Assembly (NCBI GenBank): GCA_035500275.1
Contig: DATJXI010000202.1
Span: 1 to 10,384 of the forward strand
Reading direction: 5' to 3'
Source: Roseiarcus sp035500275
GTDB lineage: Bacteria; Pseudomonadota; Alphaproteobacteria; Rhizobiales; Beijerinckiaceae
DNA length: 10,384 nucleotides
Shown here: positions 1 through 7,939 of the stretch, piece by piece
Layout: every line of letters starts with the position of its first letter
Numbering within the stretch: the first letter of the stretch is position 1
Position numbers and translations under genes: made by a program
The notes under the pieces: model-generated
Database searches by the model: none
What the model saw: the letters and a program-made list of their open reading frames with translations, nothing else
Told to the model about the DNA's origin: nothing

Positions 1-2681
1 AGCGCCCCCTTGCCGTTGATTTCCGGAATATGGATCTTGCGCCCGAACAGCGTCATGACGAAGCCGTTGGCCCGGACATAGTCCCGCGCGCCGTCCATAT
101 AGGCCTTGATGCCCGGGAAACGGTCGAAATAGGTCTCGATATAGCGCCCGGCCTCGCCGCGCTCGATGCCGAGCTGGTTCGACAGGCCGAACGCCGAGAT
201 GCCATAGATGATGCCGAAATTGATCGCCTTGGCGCGGCGCCGGATCTCGCCCGGCATGCCCTCAATTGGCACCCCGAACATCTCCGACGCCGTCATGGCG
301 TGAATGTCGAGCCCCTCGGCGAAGGCGGTCTTAAGCGCCGGAATGTCGGCGATATGCGCGAGCAGCCTCAGCTCGATCTGGCTGTAGTCGGCGGAGATGA
401 GCTTATGTTCCGGCGGCGCGACGAAGGCGCGGCGGATCTTGCGCCCTTCCTCAGTGCGGATCGGGATGTTCTGGAGATTGGGCTCCAACGACGACAGCCG
501 CCCGGTCGTCGTCGAGGCCAGCGCATAGGACGTGTGCACGCGCCCGGTCGTGCGATTGACGTAGCCCGGCAGGGCGTCGGCATATGTCGATTTGAGCTTC
601 GAGAGCTGGCGCCATTCCAGCACGCGCGCCGGGAGCTGGTGGCCCTCAGCCGCCAGGTCCTCGAGCACGCTCGCGGTCGTGGACCACGCGCCGGTCGCGG
701 TCTTCTTGCCGCCCGGCAGGCCCATCTGGCCGAAAAGGATGTCGCCGAGCTGCTTCGGCGAGCCGGGGTTGAACGGCGCGCCGACCATGCTCGCGATGTC
801 GTCCTCGAGCCGTCCCATGCTCTGGGCGAAGTCGCCTGCGAGCCGAGACAGCATGTCCCGGTCGACCGCGACCCCGCGCCGCTCCATGCCCGCGAGCACG
901 GATATGAGCGGCCGCTCCAGCGTCTCATAAACGGTCGTCTGGCCCTCGGCGACGAGGCGCGGCTTCAGGACCCGCCAAAGGCGCAAGGAAATTTCGGCGT
1001 CCTCGGCCGCGTATTCCGTCGCCTTGTCGAGCGCCGCGCGCGCGAAGCCGATGAAGTTGCGGCCCGATCCCGCGACATCCGCAATCGCGATCGGGTTGTG
1101 GCCGAGATGGCGCAGCGAAAGGGTCGTCGCGTCGTGGCTGTCGCCGGTCGCGCCCGCATCCAAGGCGTAGGACATCAGCATCGCGTCGTCGACCGGCGTG
1201 ACCGTGACGCCGCGCTGGGCGAAGACCTGGACGTCGAACTTGATGTCCTGGCCGATCTTGAGGACGCCCGGGGCCTCGAAGAGGGGGTTTAAGAGCGCGA
1301 CCGCGTCCTCCTCCCTGATCTGCCCGGCCAGCAGGCCCTTGCCCTCGAAGAGACTGTCCGCACCCGTGCGATGGCCGATCGGGACGTAAGCCGCCTCGCC
1401 CGGCTTAACAGCGAGCCCGACGCCGATGAGGTCGGCCTGCAACGGGTCGATCGAAGACGCCTGGGCGGCGATCGCGACCTGCCCCTCCTCATGCGCGCGG
1501 GCGACAAAGGCGCGCAGTTCGTCCACGGTCTGGATCGTCTTGTAGGCAGAGCGGTCGATCGGCGCCTTCGCCTCACGCGCCCGGGCGGTCGCGAGATCGG
1601 CCGGCGTCGCCGGCCCCTTCGTCTGCCCCGGCGGCGGCGCGGCGCGCGCCTCCGCCTCCTGCTCGCGCGCGAGCGCCTCTTCGCCCGCGCGTCCCTGCCA
1701 GCCCGCCGGTCCGACGAAGCGCGGGTCGGGCTCGACCGCGGCCGCGTCGACCCCGCAGATCTCGGCGACGCGGCGGGTGATGGCGTTGAGCTCCATCGCC
1801 TTGAAGAAGGCGATCAGCTCCTTCCCGTCGAGCGTCGGCGTGGCCAGTTCGTCGAGCGGGGTCTCGACCGGCACGTTGCGGTCGAGCGTGACGAGCTGTT
1901 TCGAGACCCGGATCCGCTCCACGTTCTCGGGCAAGGTCAGCGCTTCGCGGCGCTTCGGCTGCTTGATCTCGCCGGCGCGGGCGAGGAGCGTGTCGAGGTC
2001 GCCGTATTCGTTGATGAGCTGCGCCGCCGTCTTGACCCCGATGCCGGGCGCGCCGGGCACATTGTCGGTCGAGTCGCCGGCCAGCGCCTGGATGTCCACG
2101 ACCTTGTCGGGACCGGCGCCAAAATACTCCATCACTTCCGCCACGCCGATCCGGCGCTCCTCGCGCTCGCCCGACGCCGGGTCATACATCGCGACGCCCG
2201 GACCGATCAGCTGCATGAGGTCCTTGTCGGCCGAGACGATGAGCACGTCGGCGCCCTTCTCGCGCGCCTCAGCCGCGTAGGTCGCGATGAGATCGTCGGC
2301 CTCGTAGCGCCCCTGCTCGATCGGAACCATGCCGAAGGCTCGAACGGTCGCGCGCAGGAGCGGAAACTGGGGGACGAGATCCTCCGGCGGGTCTTTGCGC
2401 TGGCTCTTATAGGCAGGGTAAATGTCGCGGCGGAATGAGTTTTCTGTCTTGTCGAAGATGATGGCGAGGTGCGTCGGCTTGATCCCCGCCGCGCCGTCCT
2501 TGACGAATTGGAGCATCTTGGTCGCGAAGAGCCGCACCGCTCCGATCGGCAGCCGGTCGGACCGATAATTGTACTTCTGATCCTGGCGGATCGACTGATA
2601 GTAAGCGCGAAAGACGAAAGAGGAGCCGTCAACCAGAAAGACATGGTCGCCGGGTCCGACCGGACGCTTGGCTTGAGTCAT
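1..2681 (-). CDS. polA: DNA polymerase I (C-terminus cut off by window edge)
   Basis: DNA polymerase I fills gaps and removes RNA primers during replication and excision repair. I translated the minus-strand frame from the ATG at 2681 to the left edge: 893 residues with no stop or frameshift. The 5'-3' exonuclease (FEN-like) domain comes first, with FLVDGSS (D18), YEADDL, SADKDL and AGDSTDNVPG. A Pro/Ala/Glu-rich linker follows at about residues 314-373, then a 3'-5' exonuclease-like domain. The polymerase domain has motif A DYSQIELR (D765) and motif B RRRAKAINFGIIYG (K818, F822, Y826). Motif C (usually VHDE) and roughly the last 100 residues lie outside the window. The oddity is ExoI: the usual D-x-E is A405-A-Q407, while ExoII D483 and ExoIII Y557/D561 remain. 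Proofreading is therefore probably lost (inference), although the fold is intact. No strong ribosome binding site is seen before this ATG, but the domain begins right after it. Confidence 0.97.
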   Translation of the reverse strand, partial: MTQAKRPVGPGDHVFLVDGSSFVFRAYYQSIRQDQKYNYRSDRLPIGAVRLFATKMLQFVKDGAAGIKPTHLAIIFDKTENSFRRDIYPAYKSQRKDPPEDLVPQFPLLRATVRAFGMVPIEQGRYEADDLIATYAAEAREKGADVLIVSADKDLMQLIGPGVAMYDPASGEREERRIGVAEVMEYFGAGPDKVVDIQALAGDSTDNVPGAPGIGVKTAAQLINEYGDLDTLLARAGEIKQPKRREALTLPENVERIRVSKQLVTLDRNVPVETPLDELATPTLDGKELIAFFKAMELNAITRRVAEICGVDAAAVEPDPRFVGPAGWQGRAGEEALAREQEAEARAAPPPGQTKGPATPADLATARAREAKAPIDRSAYKTIQTVDELRAFVARAHEEGQVAIAAQASSIDPLQADLIGVGLAVKPGEAAYVPIGHRTGADSLFEGKGLLAGQIREEDAVALLNPLFEAPGVLKIGQDIKFDVQVFAQRGVTVTPVDDAMLMSYALDAGATGDSHDATTLSLRHLGHNPIAIADVAGSGRNFIGFARAALDKATEYAAEDAEISLRLWRVLKPRLVAEGQTTVYETLERPLISVLAGMERRGVAVDRDMLSRLAGDFAQSMGRLEDDIASMVGAPFNPGSPKQLGDILFGQMGLPGGKKTATGAWSTTASVLEDLAAEGHQLPARVLEWRQLSKLKSTYADALPGYVNRTTGRVHTSYALASTTTGRLSSLEPNLQNIPIRTEEGRKIRRAFVAPPEHKLISADYSQIELRLLAHIADIPALKTAFAEGLDIHAMTASEMFGVPIEGMPGEIRRRAKAINFGIIYGISAFGLSNQLGIERGEAGRYIETYFDRFPGIKAYMDGARDYVRANGFVMTLFGRKIHIPEINGKGA

Positions 2682-2840
2682 TTCCCAAGAATAGGCGATG
2701 CGAACGGGGAGCGCTATCGCGGGCCAGAGGGTTGGCCGAGGCGGCTAACGGTACATATGGGAATCATTCATCGCTCAGTCATCCTGCGAGGCGCATTTTA
2801 CGGCGCGAGTGCGGTCGAAATCGGCAACCGGGGCTCGAAC
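2682..2840. promoter_or_regulatory. Divergent intergenic region between polA and the propeller gene
   Basis: This 159-bp gap lies between two divergently oriented genes, so it must hold the promoter of the propeller gene and probably that of polA. It is less GC-rich than its surroundings, especially around 2750-2800. I see no convincing -35/-10 pair, operator palindrome or riboswitch. If the propeller gene instead started at the ATG at 2757, the shared region would shrink to 75 bp. Confidence 0.4.
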
Positions 2841-4142
2841 TTGAGAGGAAAACACTTCATCGGCGCGTCCGCCTTGGCCTTGACGGCGGTCCTGGGGCCG
2901 GATTCGGGCCTTCAGACCGCGCAGTCGTTCACCATTCCGACCGTCTGCACGGACGCCGCGGCTTGCGCGTCTCTCTGCCGTAGCGTTGGCGAGGAAGGCC
3001 GGACCGAGAGCGACTTCATCGCGCTCGCCGCCTATCAGCTCGGGCCCGAGAAGCCGATCGCCCTGCCGCCAGCCAATTTGTCGATGCCTGCGCCCGTCGA
3101 TCCCAAGAACGTCTACGCCGGGACAGGCGCCGGCATGTTCAGCCCCGCCGTCGCGGGCGCCTTGAGCCGGGTCTATTCGCCGAACCTGATCAGCGGCAAG
3201 GTCGACGTCATCGATCCCGAAACGTTCACGGTGATTGAAAGCCTCGCCGCCATTCCGAGCCCGCAGCACATCGTGCCGTCATGGGATTTGCAGACTCTAT
3301 GGGTGTCAGGCGACATCAGCTATCGTGGCGGCCACGCCGACGTCATGCCGATCGACCCGAAGACCGGCAAGCTCGGCAAGGCGATCGACGTGCCCGACTC
3401 CTACAACATGTATTTCACGCCGGACGGCAAGTCGGCGATTCTGGTCGCCGAATCGATGCGCCGGCTCGAATTCCGCGACCCGCACACGATGGCGCTGCAA
3501 GGCTATATCGCGACGCCGAAGTGTTCCGGCGTCAACCACGCCGACTTCGCCGCCGACGGCTCCTACGCGATCTTCACCTGCGAATACGACAACTCGCTCG
3601 CCAAGATGGACCTCGTCCATCACAGGTTGGAAGGGATCCTGCCGCTCTCGCCCGGCGGCATGCCGCAGGACATCCGCATCTCGCCCGACGGCTCGGTCTT
3701 CTTCGTCGCCGACCTCCTGAAGGACGGCGTCGTCCTCGTCGCCGGCGACTCGTTCCAGCAGATCGGCTTCATTCATACCGGCGTCGGCGCGCACGGCCTC
3801 TACCCGAGCCGCGACGGAACCAAGCTCTATGTCTCCAATCGCGGCACCCACGACATCGCGGGTGTCAGGAAAGGCCAGGGCAGCGTCACCGTGCTCGACT
3901 TCATGACCGGCAAGGTCCTGGCCAACTGGGTTGTGCCGGGCGGCGGCAGCCCGGACATGGGCAACGTGAGCGCCGATGGCAAATGGCTGTGGCTCTCCGG
4001 CCGTTACGACGGCGTCATCTACGCCTTCAACACGGCCGACGGCTCGGTGAAGACGATTCCCGTCGGCGGCATGCCGCACGGCCTGACCGTCTGGCCGCAG
4101 CCGGGACGCTACTCGCTGGGGCACACGGGGAATTTGCGTTGA
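2841..4142 (+). CDS. Secreted seven-bladed YVTN/NHL-type beta-propeller protein
   Basis: The predicted protein is exported, with 433 residues from the TTG at 2841. Residues 1-29 look like a Sec signal peptide: basic MRGKH, then a hydrophobic stretch (FIGASALALTAVLG), and a plausible cleavage after A-Q-S. The rest shows seven blade repeats, each with a turn like SPDG or SADG: PQHIVPSWD, YNMYFTPDG, NHADFAADG, PQDIRISPDG, AHGLYPSRDG, PDMGNVSADG and PHGLTVWPQ. YVTN/NHL propellers are usually binding scaffolds, and some bind metals or haem; the ligand here is unknown. Cys36, Cys42 and Cys46 cluster before blade 1, and Cys228 and Cys247 flank blade 3. The frame is open upstream to 2469, and the ATG at 2757 would add 28 residues. 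I prefer the TTG because it puts the signal peptide at the N-terminus, a GGGG tract lies 7 bases upstream, and 2757-2840 has less GC-rich third positions. It diverges from polA, and 127 bp separate it from the next gene. Confidence 0.85.
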   Translation: MRGKHFIGASALALTAVLGPDSGLQTAQSFTIPTVCTDAAACASLCRSVGEEGRTESDFIALAAYQLGPEKPIALPPANLSMPAPVDPKNVYAGTGAGMFSPAVAGALSRVYSPNLISGKVDVIDPETFTVIESLAAIPSPQHIVPSWDLQTLWVSGDISYRGGHADVMPIDPKTGKLGKAIDVPDSYNMYFTPDGKSAILVAESMRRLEFRDPHTMALQGYIATPKCSGVNHADFAADGSYAIFTCEYDNSLAKMDLVHHRLEGILPLSPGGMPQDIRISPDGSVFFVADLLKDGVVLVAGDSFQQIGFIHTGVGAHGLYPSRDGTKLYVSNRGTHDIAGVRKGQGSVTVLDFMTGKVLANWVVPGGGSPDMGNVSADGKWLWLSGRYDGVIYAFNTADGSVKTIPVGGMPHGLTVWPQPGRYSLGHTGNLR

Positions 4143-4269
4143 CCGTCAGCGCATTCCAGCATTGTCGCGGAGGCTGGAGCGATCCTTCCGAATAAAGCGC
4201 CCGCGCCGGATGTTGTGCGGGGGAAGCCCGATTTGGCAAAGCATCCCCTCCCACGAATGGAAACGGCGA

Positions 4270-5247
4270 ATGCGCGCAGCGCTCTGCGAGAGGTTTGAAG
4301 GAATCGACGCGGTCCAGCTCGGCGAGACGGCTGATCCTCGTCCCGCCGAAGACGAAGTTCTCATCGACGTTCACGCCGCCTCCGTAAGCTACATGGATTG
4401 TCTGATGAGCCGCGGCGGCTATCAGCTCAAGCCGCCGCTTCCCTACGTTCCCGGAAGCGACGCCGCCGGCGTCGTCGTCGCCGTCGGCGACAAGGTCGAT
4501 CGCTTCCGCCCGGGCGACCGGGTCGCCTGCAGCAATTGGTTCGGCGCCTTCGCCGAACGGATGGTCGCCAAAGCCGGCAGCTGCGCCCGCCTCCCCGACA
4601 CTGTGGATTTCGTCGTGGGGTCGGGCGTTCTCTACGGGTACCTCACGGCGTGGTACGCGCTCGCCGAGCGCGCGCGGGTGCAAGCGGGCGAAACCGTTCT
4701 CGTCACCGGCGCCGCGGGCGGCGTTGGATCGGCTTGCGTCGAAGTGGCGCAGGTCCTCGGCGGCCGCGTCATCGCCGCGGTGGGGTCCCCGTCCAAAGCC
4801 GCCTTCGCCCGCGACGCGGGCGCGGACCACGTGATCGACTATTCCCATGACGACGTGCGAGAGCGGGTGAAGGCGATCACTGGCGGACAGGGTATTGACG
4901 TCGGCGTCGACAACGTCGGCGGAGACCTGTTCCTCACGCTTGCCCGCCTGATGCGCTGGAACGGCCGCCTGATCCCGATGGGCTTCACCGGCGGCGACAT
5001 CCCGTCGCTCCCGATGAATCTGCCGCTGCTGAAAAACTACTCGATCGTCGGCGTGTTCTCGGGCGCCTGGATGACGAATTGTCCGGACGAGGCGGCGCGG
5101 GCTTCGGGCACGATCATGACGATGGTGGGAGACGGTCGGCTCAAGCCGCGCATCGATCGCGTGCTCCCGCTCAAGCAAGCTCAAGAGGCGATGCGCGCCG
5201 TCGCGGAGCGACGCGTTCAGGGACGCATCGTGCTCAAAGTCAGGTGA
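4270..5247 (+). CDS. Zinc-independent NADPH:quinone oxidoreductase (MDR superfamily)
   Basis: This is a 325-residue medium-chain dehydrogenase/reductase of the quinone oxidoreductase type, expected to move hydride from NADPH to quinones or other activated carbonyl/enone substrates in the cytosol. The N-terminal GroES-like domain has VSYMD at about 39-43 and PGSDAAG at 61-67. The Rossmann nucleotide-binding loop GAAGGVGSA is at 147-155. The structural and catalytic zinc cysteines of alcohol dehydrogenases are absent, as is usual for this branch. The frame stays open upstream to 4162, but the extra N-terminal 36 residues are basic and unlike the family, whereas MRAALCERF at 4270 is a normal start and gives the family's usual length. 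The Shine-Dalgarno is weak. The methyltransferase frame begins 12 bp after the stop, so the two are probably cotranscribed. The true substrate cannot be read from the sequence. Confidence 0.93.
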   Translation: MRAALCERFEGIDAVQLGETADPRPAEDEVLIDVHAASVSYMDCLMSRGGYQLKPPLPYVPGSDAAGVVVAVGDKVDRFRPGDRVACSNWFGAFAERMVAKAGSCARLPDTVDFVVGSGVLYGYLTAWYALAERARVQAGETVLVTGAAGGVGSACVEVAQVLGGRVIAAVGSPSKAAFARDAGADHVIDYSHDDVRERVKAITGGQGIDVGVDNVGGDLFLTLARLMRWNGRLIPMGFTGGDIPSLPMNLPLLKNYSIVGVFSGAWMTNCPDEAARASGTIMTMVGDGRLKPRIDRVLPLKQAQEAMRAVAERRVQGRIVLKVR

Positions 5248-5259
5248 TGGGGGGGCCAA

Positions 5260-6293
5260 GTGGAAAAGATGACGCGGGTCAAGCCGGTCGAGTCGGTTCA
5301 CCAGGTCTCCGCGATCACCTATGGCTTCATGGCTTCGAAGGCCTTGTTCGCCGCGTTGGCCTTCGACCTCTTCACGCAGATTGCGCACGGCGCCGATACG
5401 GCGCCCGCCTTGGCGACGGCCGCCGGCGTCGCCGAGAACCGGCTCGTCACCCTTTTGACCGCGCTCAAGTCGCTCGGGTTGATAAGCGAAATCGGAGGCC
5501 GGCTCGCGAACGCGCCGGCGACGTCGCATTATCTCGTGGCGGGCGCGCCGGGAGACTTCCGCGACTATGTTCGGTGGGTCAACGGAGCATTCGGCTACGA
5601 GAGCTTTTTGCACCTCGACAAGGCGCTGCGGGGCGAGCGGGTCTTCGCCGACAAGGGATTTTACGAAGGCCTCATTTACGATTCGGGCATCGGCGGCGAG
5701 CGGTTCAGCGCCGCTCAGCACACGGGTTCGCTCGGTCCCGCCCGGTTGATGGCCAAGCGGATCGATCTCCGCGGCCGCCGGACGCTTTGGACGTCGGCGG
5801 CGGCAGCGAGGCCTACAGCATCGCGTTCTGCGCCGCCAACCCGGAGCTGTCGGCGACGATCCTCGACTTTCCCCAGACGATCGACACGGCGAAGCGCTGC
5901 GTCCGCGAGGCGGACCTTGCGGACCGGATCGGGCATCTCGCCGGCAACGCCGTCTTGGTCGACTGGCCCGAGACGCAGGACGTCGTCCTCATGTCGTACG
6001 TCTGGAGCGCGGTCGGGGAGGCCGACATTGCCGTCCTGGCCCAGCGCGCCGCCGCCGCGCTATCCTCAGGCGGGCTGCTCTTGATCCACGACTTCATGGT
6101 CGACGACGCGCGCGACGGTCCGCCGTTTGCGGCGTGGTACCTTGTGGGCAGCATGCTCGACAATCCTTCTGCCGTTTGCCTGACGCCCTCATACGTAGAG
6201 GGCGTGCTGCGCAACGCCGGTTTTCGAATTGAAAAGACGGAAACGATCCTGCCGGGAATTACGATGCTGACCACGGCGACCAAGCCCGCCTGA
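5260..6293 (+). pseudogene. SAM-dependent O-methyltransferase (family 2), frameshifted
   Basis: Two overlapping frames together encode one 344-residue protein like bacterial family-2 O-methyltransferases (acetylserotonin/hydroxyneurosporene methyltransferase-like). The first frame, from the GTG at 5260, gives residues 1-176: the N-terminal winged-helix/dimerisation part (HQVSAITYGFMASKALFAAL, LTALKSLGLI), ending in DLRGRRTL. The second frame continues at 5787 with LDVGGGSEAYS (SAM-binding motif I), ILDFPQTIDTAKR and IHDFMVDDARDGPP, and stops at 6293. One base appears to be missing at 5785-5789 (GCTTTGG). Without it, the first frame runs out of register to 6084. The joined length matches the family, so both halves were recently one gene, or the break is a sequencing error. 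The ATG at 5269 is an alternative start; a G-rich tract at 5249-5255 supports the GTG. The motif I glycine-rich loop carries E184 where Gly is usual. Probably in an operon with the oxidoreductase upstream. The methyl acceptor is unknown. Confidence 0.85.
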
Positions 6294-6305
6294 GCGCAAC
6301 CGATC

Positions 6306-6800
6306 TCATGCGGCCTTGACTTGCCGCAAAATATGCTCGGCGCTCGACAGGTCGGCCTTGCCGGGCTCGGGCTCGACGTTGAGCGCCTCGACCACCCCGT
6401 CCTTGACCAGCATCGAATAGCGTTTCGAGCGCACCCCGAGGCCCGCGGCGGCGAGGTCGATGTCGAGGCCGGCCGCCTTGGCGAAGGCCGCGTTCCCATC
6501 GGCGAGAAAATCGATCTTCCCCTTGGCGCCGGTCGCCTCGGCCCAGGCGGCGAGCACGTGGTGGTCGTTGACCGAGGTCATAGCGACGCGGTCCACGCCC
6601 TTGGCCCGGAACTTGGCCTCGTTGGCGATGAAGCCGGGCAAATGGTTCTTGTGGCAGGTCGGGGTGAAGGCGCCGGGCAGGCCGAACACAACCACCGTCT
6701 TGCCGGCGAAATAATCCTTCGCCTCGACCGGCTTCGGGCCGTCCGGGGTCACGAGCATGAATTTCGCGTCGGGCAGGCGGTCGCCAACCTTGATAGTCAT
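6306..6800 (-). CDS. Peroxiredoxin, Prx5 type (single cysteine)
   Basis: This 164-residue thiol peroxidase reduces hydrogen peroxide and organic hydroperoxides in the cytosol. The active-site motif PGAFTPTCHKNHLPGF places the peroxidatic cysteine at C49, with T46 and P42 in the expected positions. The thioredoxin-like fold runs the full length (KVGDRLPDAKF at the start, RSKRYSMLVKDGVVEALNVE near the end), and the length is normal for the family. C49 is the only cysteine, so there is no internal resolving cysteine; by family analogy, reduction would be by glutathione/glutaredoxin or another external thiol. The start at 6800 has a good ribosome binding site (AGGGA, six bases upstream). Its stop lies 12 bp from the stop of the convergent methyltransferase, so any terminator must overlap coding sequence. 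The hydrolase upstream ends 100 bp before this start, so it may have its own promoter. Confidence 0.95.
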   Translation of the reverse strand: MTIKVGDRLPDAKFMLVTPDGPKPVEAKDYFAGKTVVVFGLPGAFTPTCHKNHLPGFIANEAKFRAKGVDRVAMTSVNDHHVLAAWAEATGAKGKIDFLADGNAAFAKAAGLDIDLAAAGLGVRSKRYSMLVKDGVVEALNVEPEPGKADLSSAEHILRQVKAA

Positions 6801-6900
6801 GGGCGGTCCCTTCAGTTGAGTAGTCCGGCGGGAGGCGCGAAGTTAGGCCAACAGCCAGCCGGACGTAAAGCGGGCCTTCGCCGCCGAAGTTGCCGAAGCG

Positions 6901-7821
6901 TCAGCCCGCCCCGGCCCCGGTCCGCTCCCCCACCTCCACCTTCGCGACAAAATCGCCGATCGCCTTGATGAGGATCGGCGCGAGCGACTCCGGAAAGTCG
7001 TGGCCCATGCCAGGAATGACCATGAGTTCGGCGCCAGGAATGCTGGCCGCTGTGTCCTCGCCACTCGAGACAAGAACAAGCGGATCGTCGGCGCCGTGGA
7101 TGACGAGCGCCGGAACCTCGACCGCTTTCAGGCGCTCGTGGCGCGGCGAGGCGGCGATGACGGCCGCCATCTGACGGGCGATTCCGGCCGGATCGTAGGG
7201 CGCGTAGTCGACGGTGCGCGTCGCAAAGGCCTTGAGCTCCTCGTCGCCCGCGGGAAAGCCCGGGCTGCCGATGACGCGCCATACCGCGACGCCACGGGCA
7301 ATGCGATCCTCGCGGCCAGGGCTCGCGGGCGGCGTCATGATCGCCGCGAACGCCTCCGGCTTGCCTTCCGGGAGACCGCGCCGTTGCGTCGTGGACATGA
7401 TCGAGACGAGGCTCTTCGTCCTGGCGGGGTGGTTGATCGCGACGAGCTGGGCGATCATGCCGCCCATCGAGGCGCCGGCGAGATGCGCGCCGTCGATCCC
7501 AAGCGCGTCCAAAAGGCCGACCGCGTCGTCCGCCATGTCGTCGAGCGCGTAGGGCGCCTGCACCGGCCGGCCCGCCTGGGCGTCGGCGAAGATCGCCTTG
7601 AGATCGGGCGCGCCGAGCGCCGCCAAGTGGGTCGATCGGCCGATGTCTCGGTTGTCGAAACGGATGATGCGAAAGCCTCTCGCAACAAGGCCCGCGCAAA
7701 ACGAATCCGGCCAGGCCGCGAGCGGGGCCGAGAAGCCCATGATGAGTAGGATCGCAGGGTCGCTGTCCCGCCCGACGCTCTCGTATTGGATGTCGATCCC
7801 GTTGACTGCGACGCGAGGCAT
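6901..7821 (-). CDS. Alpha/beta hydrolase (RdmC-like esterase)
   Basis: A 306-residue alpha/beta-fold serine hydrolase. The visible triad is S118 in the nucleophile elbow GASMGG, D246 in HGADDP and H274 in GMGHDF. The oxyanion region is LLIMGFSAPLAAW, and RFDNRDIGRST at 54-64 resembles the aclacinomycin methylesterase (RdmC) branch, which cleaves small esters; the substrate here is unknown. The frame is open upstream to 8106, but the Arg/Ser-rich leader does not look like this family. The ATG at 7821 begins MPRVAVNGIDIQYESVG, the normal first strand, preceded by a weak AAGGCGG. The C-terminal tail (VGERTGAGAG) is short and Gly-rich. Immediately upstream lies a fragment of a related gene that matches this protein's C-terminus. 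No signal peptide, so probably cytoplasmic. Confidence 0.93.
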   Translation of the reverse strand: MPRVAVNGIDIQYESVGRDSDPAILLIMGFSAPLAAWPDSFCAGLVARGFRIIRFDNRDIGRSTHLAALGAPDLKAIFADAQAGRPVQAPYALDDMADDAVGLLDALGIDGAHLAGASMGGMIAQLVAINHPARTKSLVSIMSTTQRRGLPEGKPEAFAAIMTPPASPGREDRIARGVAVWRVIGSPGFPAGDEELKAFATRTVDYAPYDPAGIARQMAAVIAASPRHERLKAVEVPALVIHGADDPLVLVSSGEDTAASIPGAELMVIPGMGHDFPESLAPILIKAIGDFVAKVEVGERTGAGAG

Positions 7822-7939
7822 TCGGCTTGCCGCCTTTGGACAGAGACTTGCGAACCATAGTGGGAACGAGTGAAATCTCAAAGCGACGGTTTGTGTAGCG
7901 TCTCGCACTTGCGCGTCGGCGAGGACGCTGGCTTGCGAA

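Noticed and set aside
30..2438. Long plus-strand frames opposite polA (420 and 355 codons)
   Set aside because: Mirror-frame artefacts of a GC-rich gene; polA motifs are continuous on the minus strand throughout.
3281..4195. Plus-strand frame of 304 codons overlapping the propeller gene
   Set aside because: Arg/Pro/His-rich out-of-frame translation of the propeller repeats; no independent start signal or domain.
4220..4248. Weak hairpin (GGGGA pairing with TCCCC) just upstream of the oxidoreductase start
   Set aside because: Only five clean base pairs plus a short interrupted extension and no T run, so it is neither a convincing terminator nor an operator.
4027..5721. Long minus-strand open frame (564 codons) antisense to the propeller, oxidoreductase and methyltransferase genes
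   Set aside because: It runs across three well-supported plus-strand genes, has Arg/His/Asp-rich composition typical of antisense GC-rich frames, and shows no recognisable domain.
5781..5795. Programmed -1 ribosomal frameshifting in the methyltransferase
   Set aside because: No canonical slippery heptamer and no evident downstream stem-loop; family-2 methyltransferases are not known to use recoding. Mutation or sequencing error is simpler.
7854..7881. Possible sigma-70-like promoter (TTGAGA, 16-base spacer, TATGGT) upstream of the hydrolase
   Set aside because: The match is modest and such pairs arise by chance; position is plausible but nothing else supports it.
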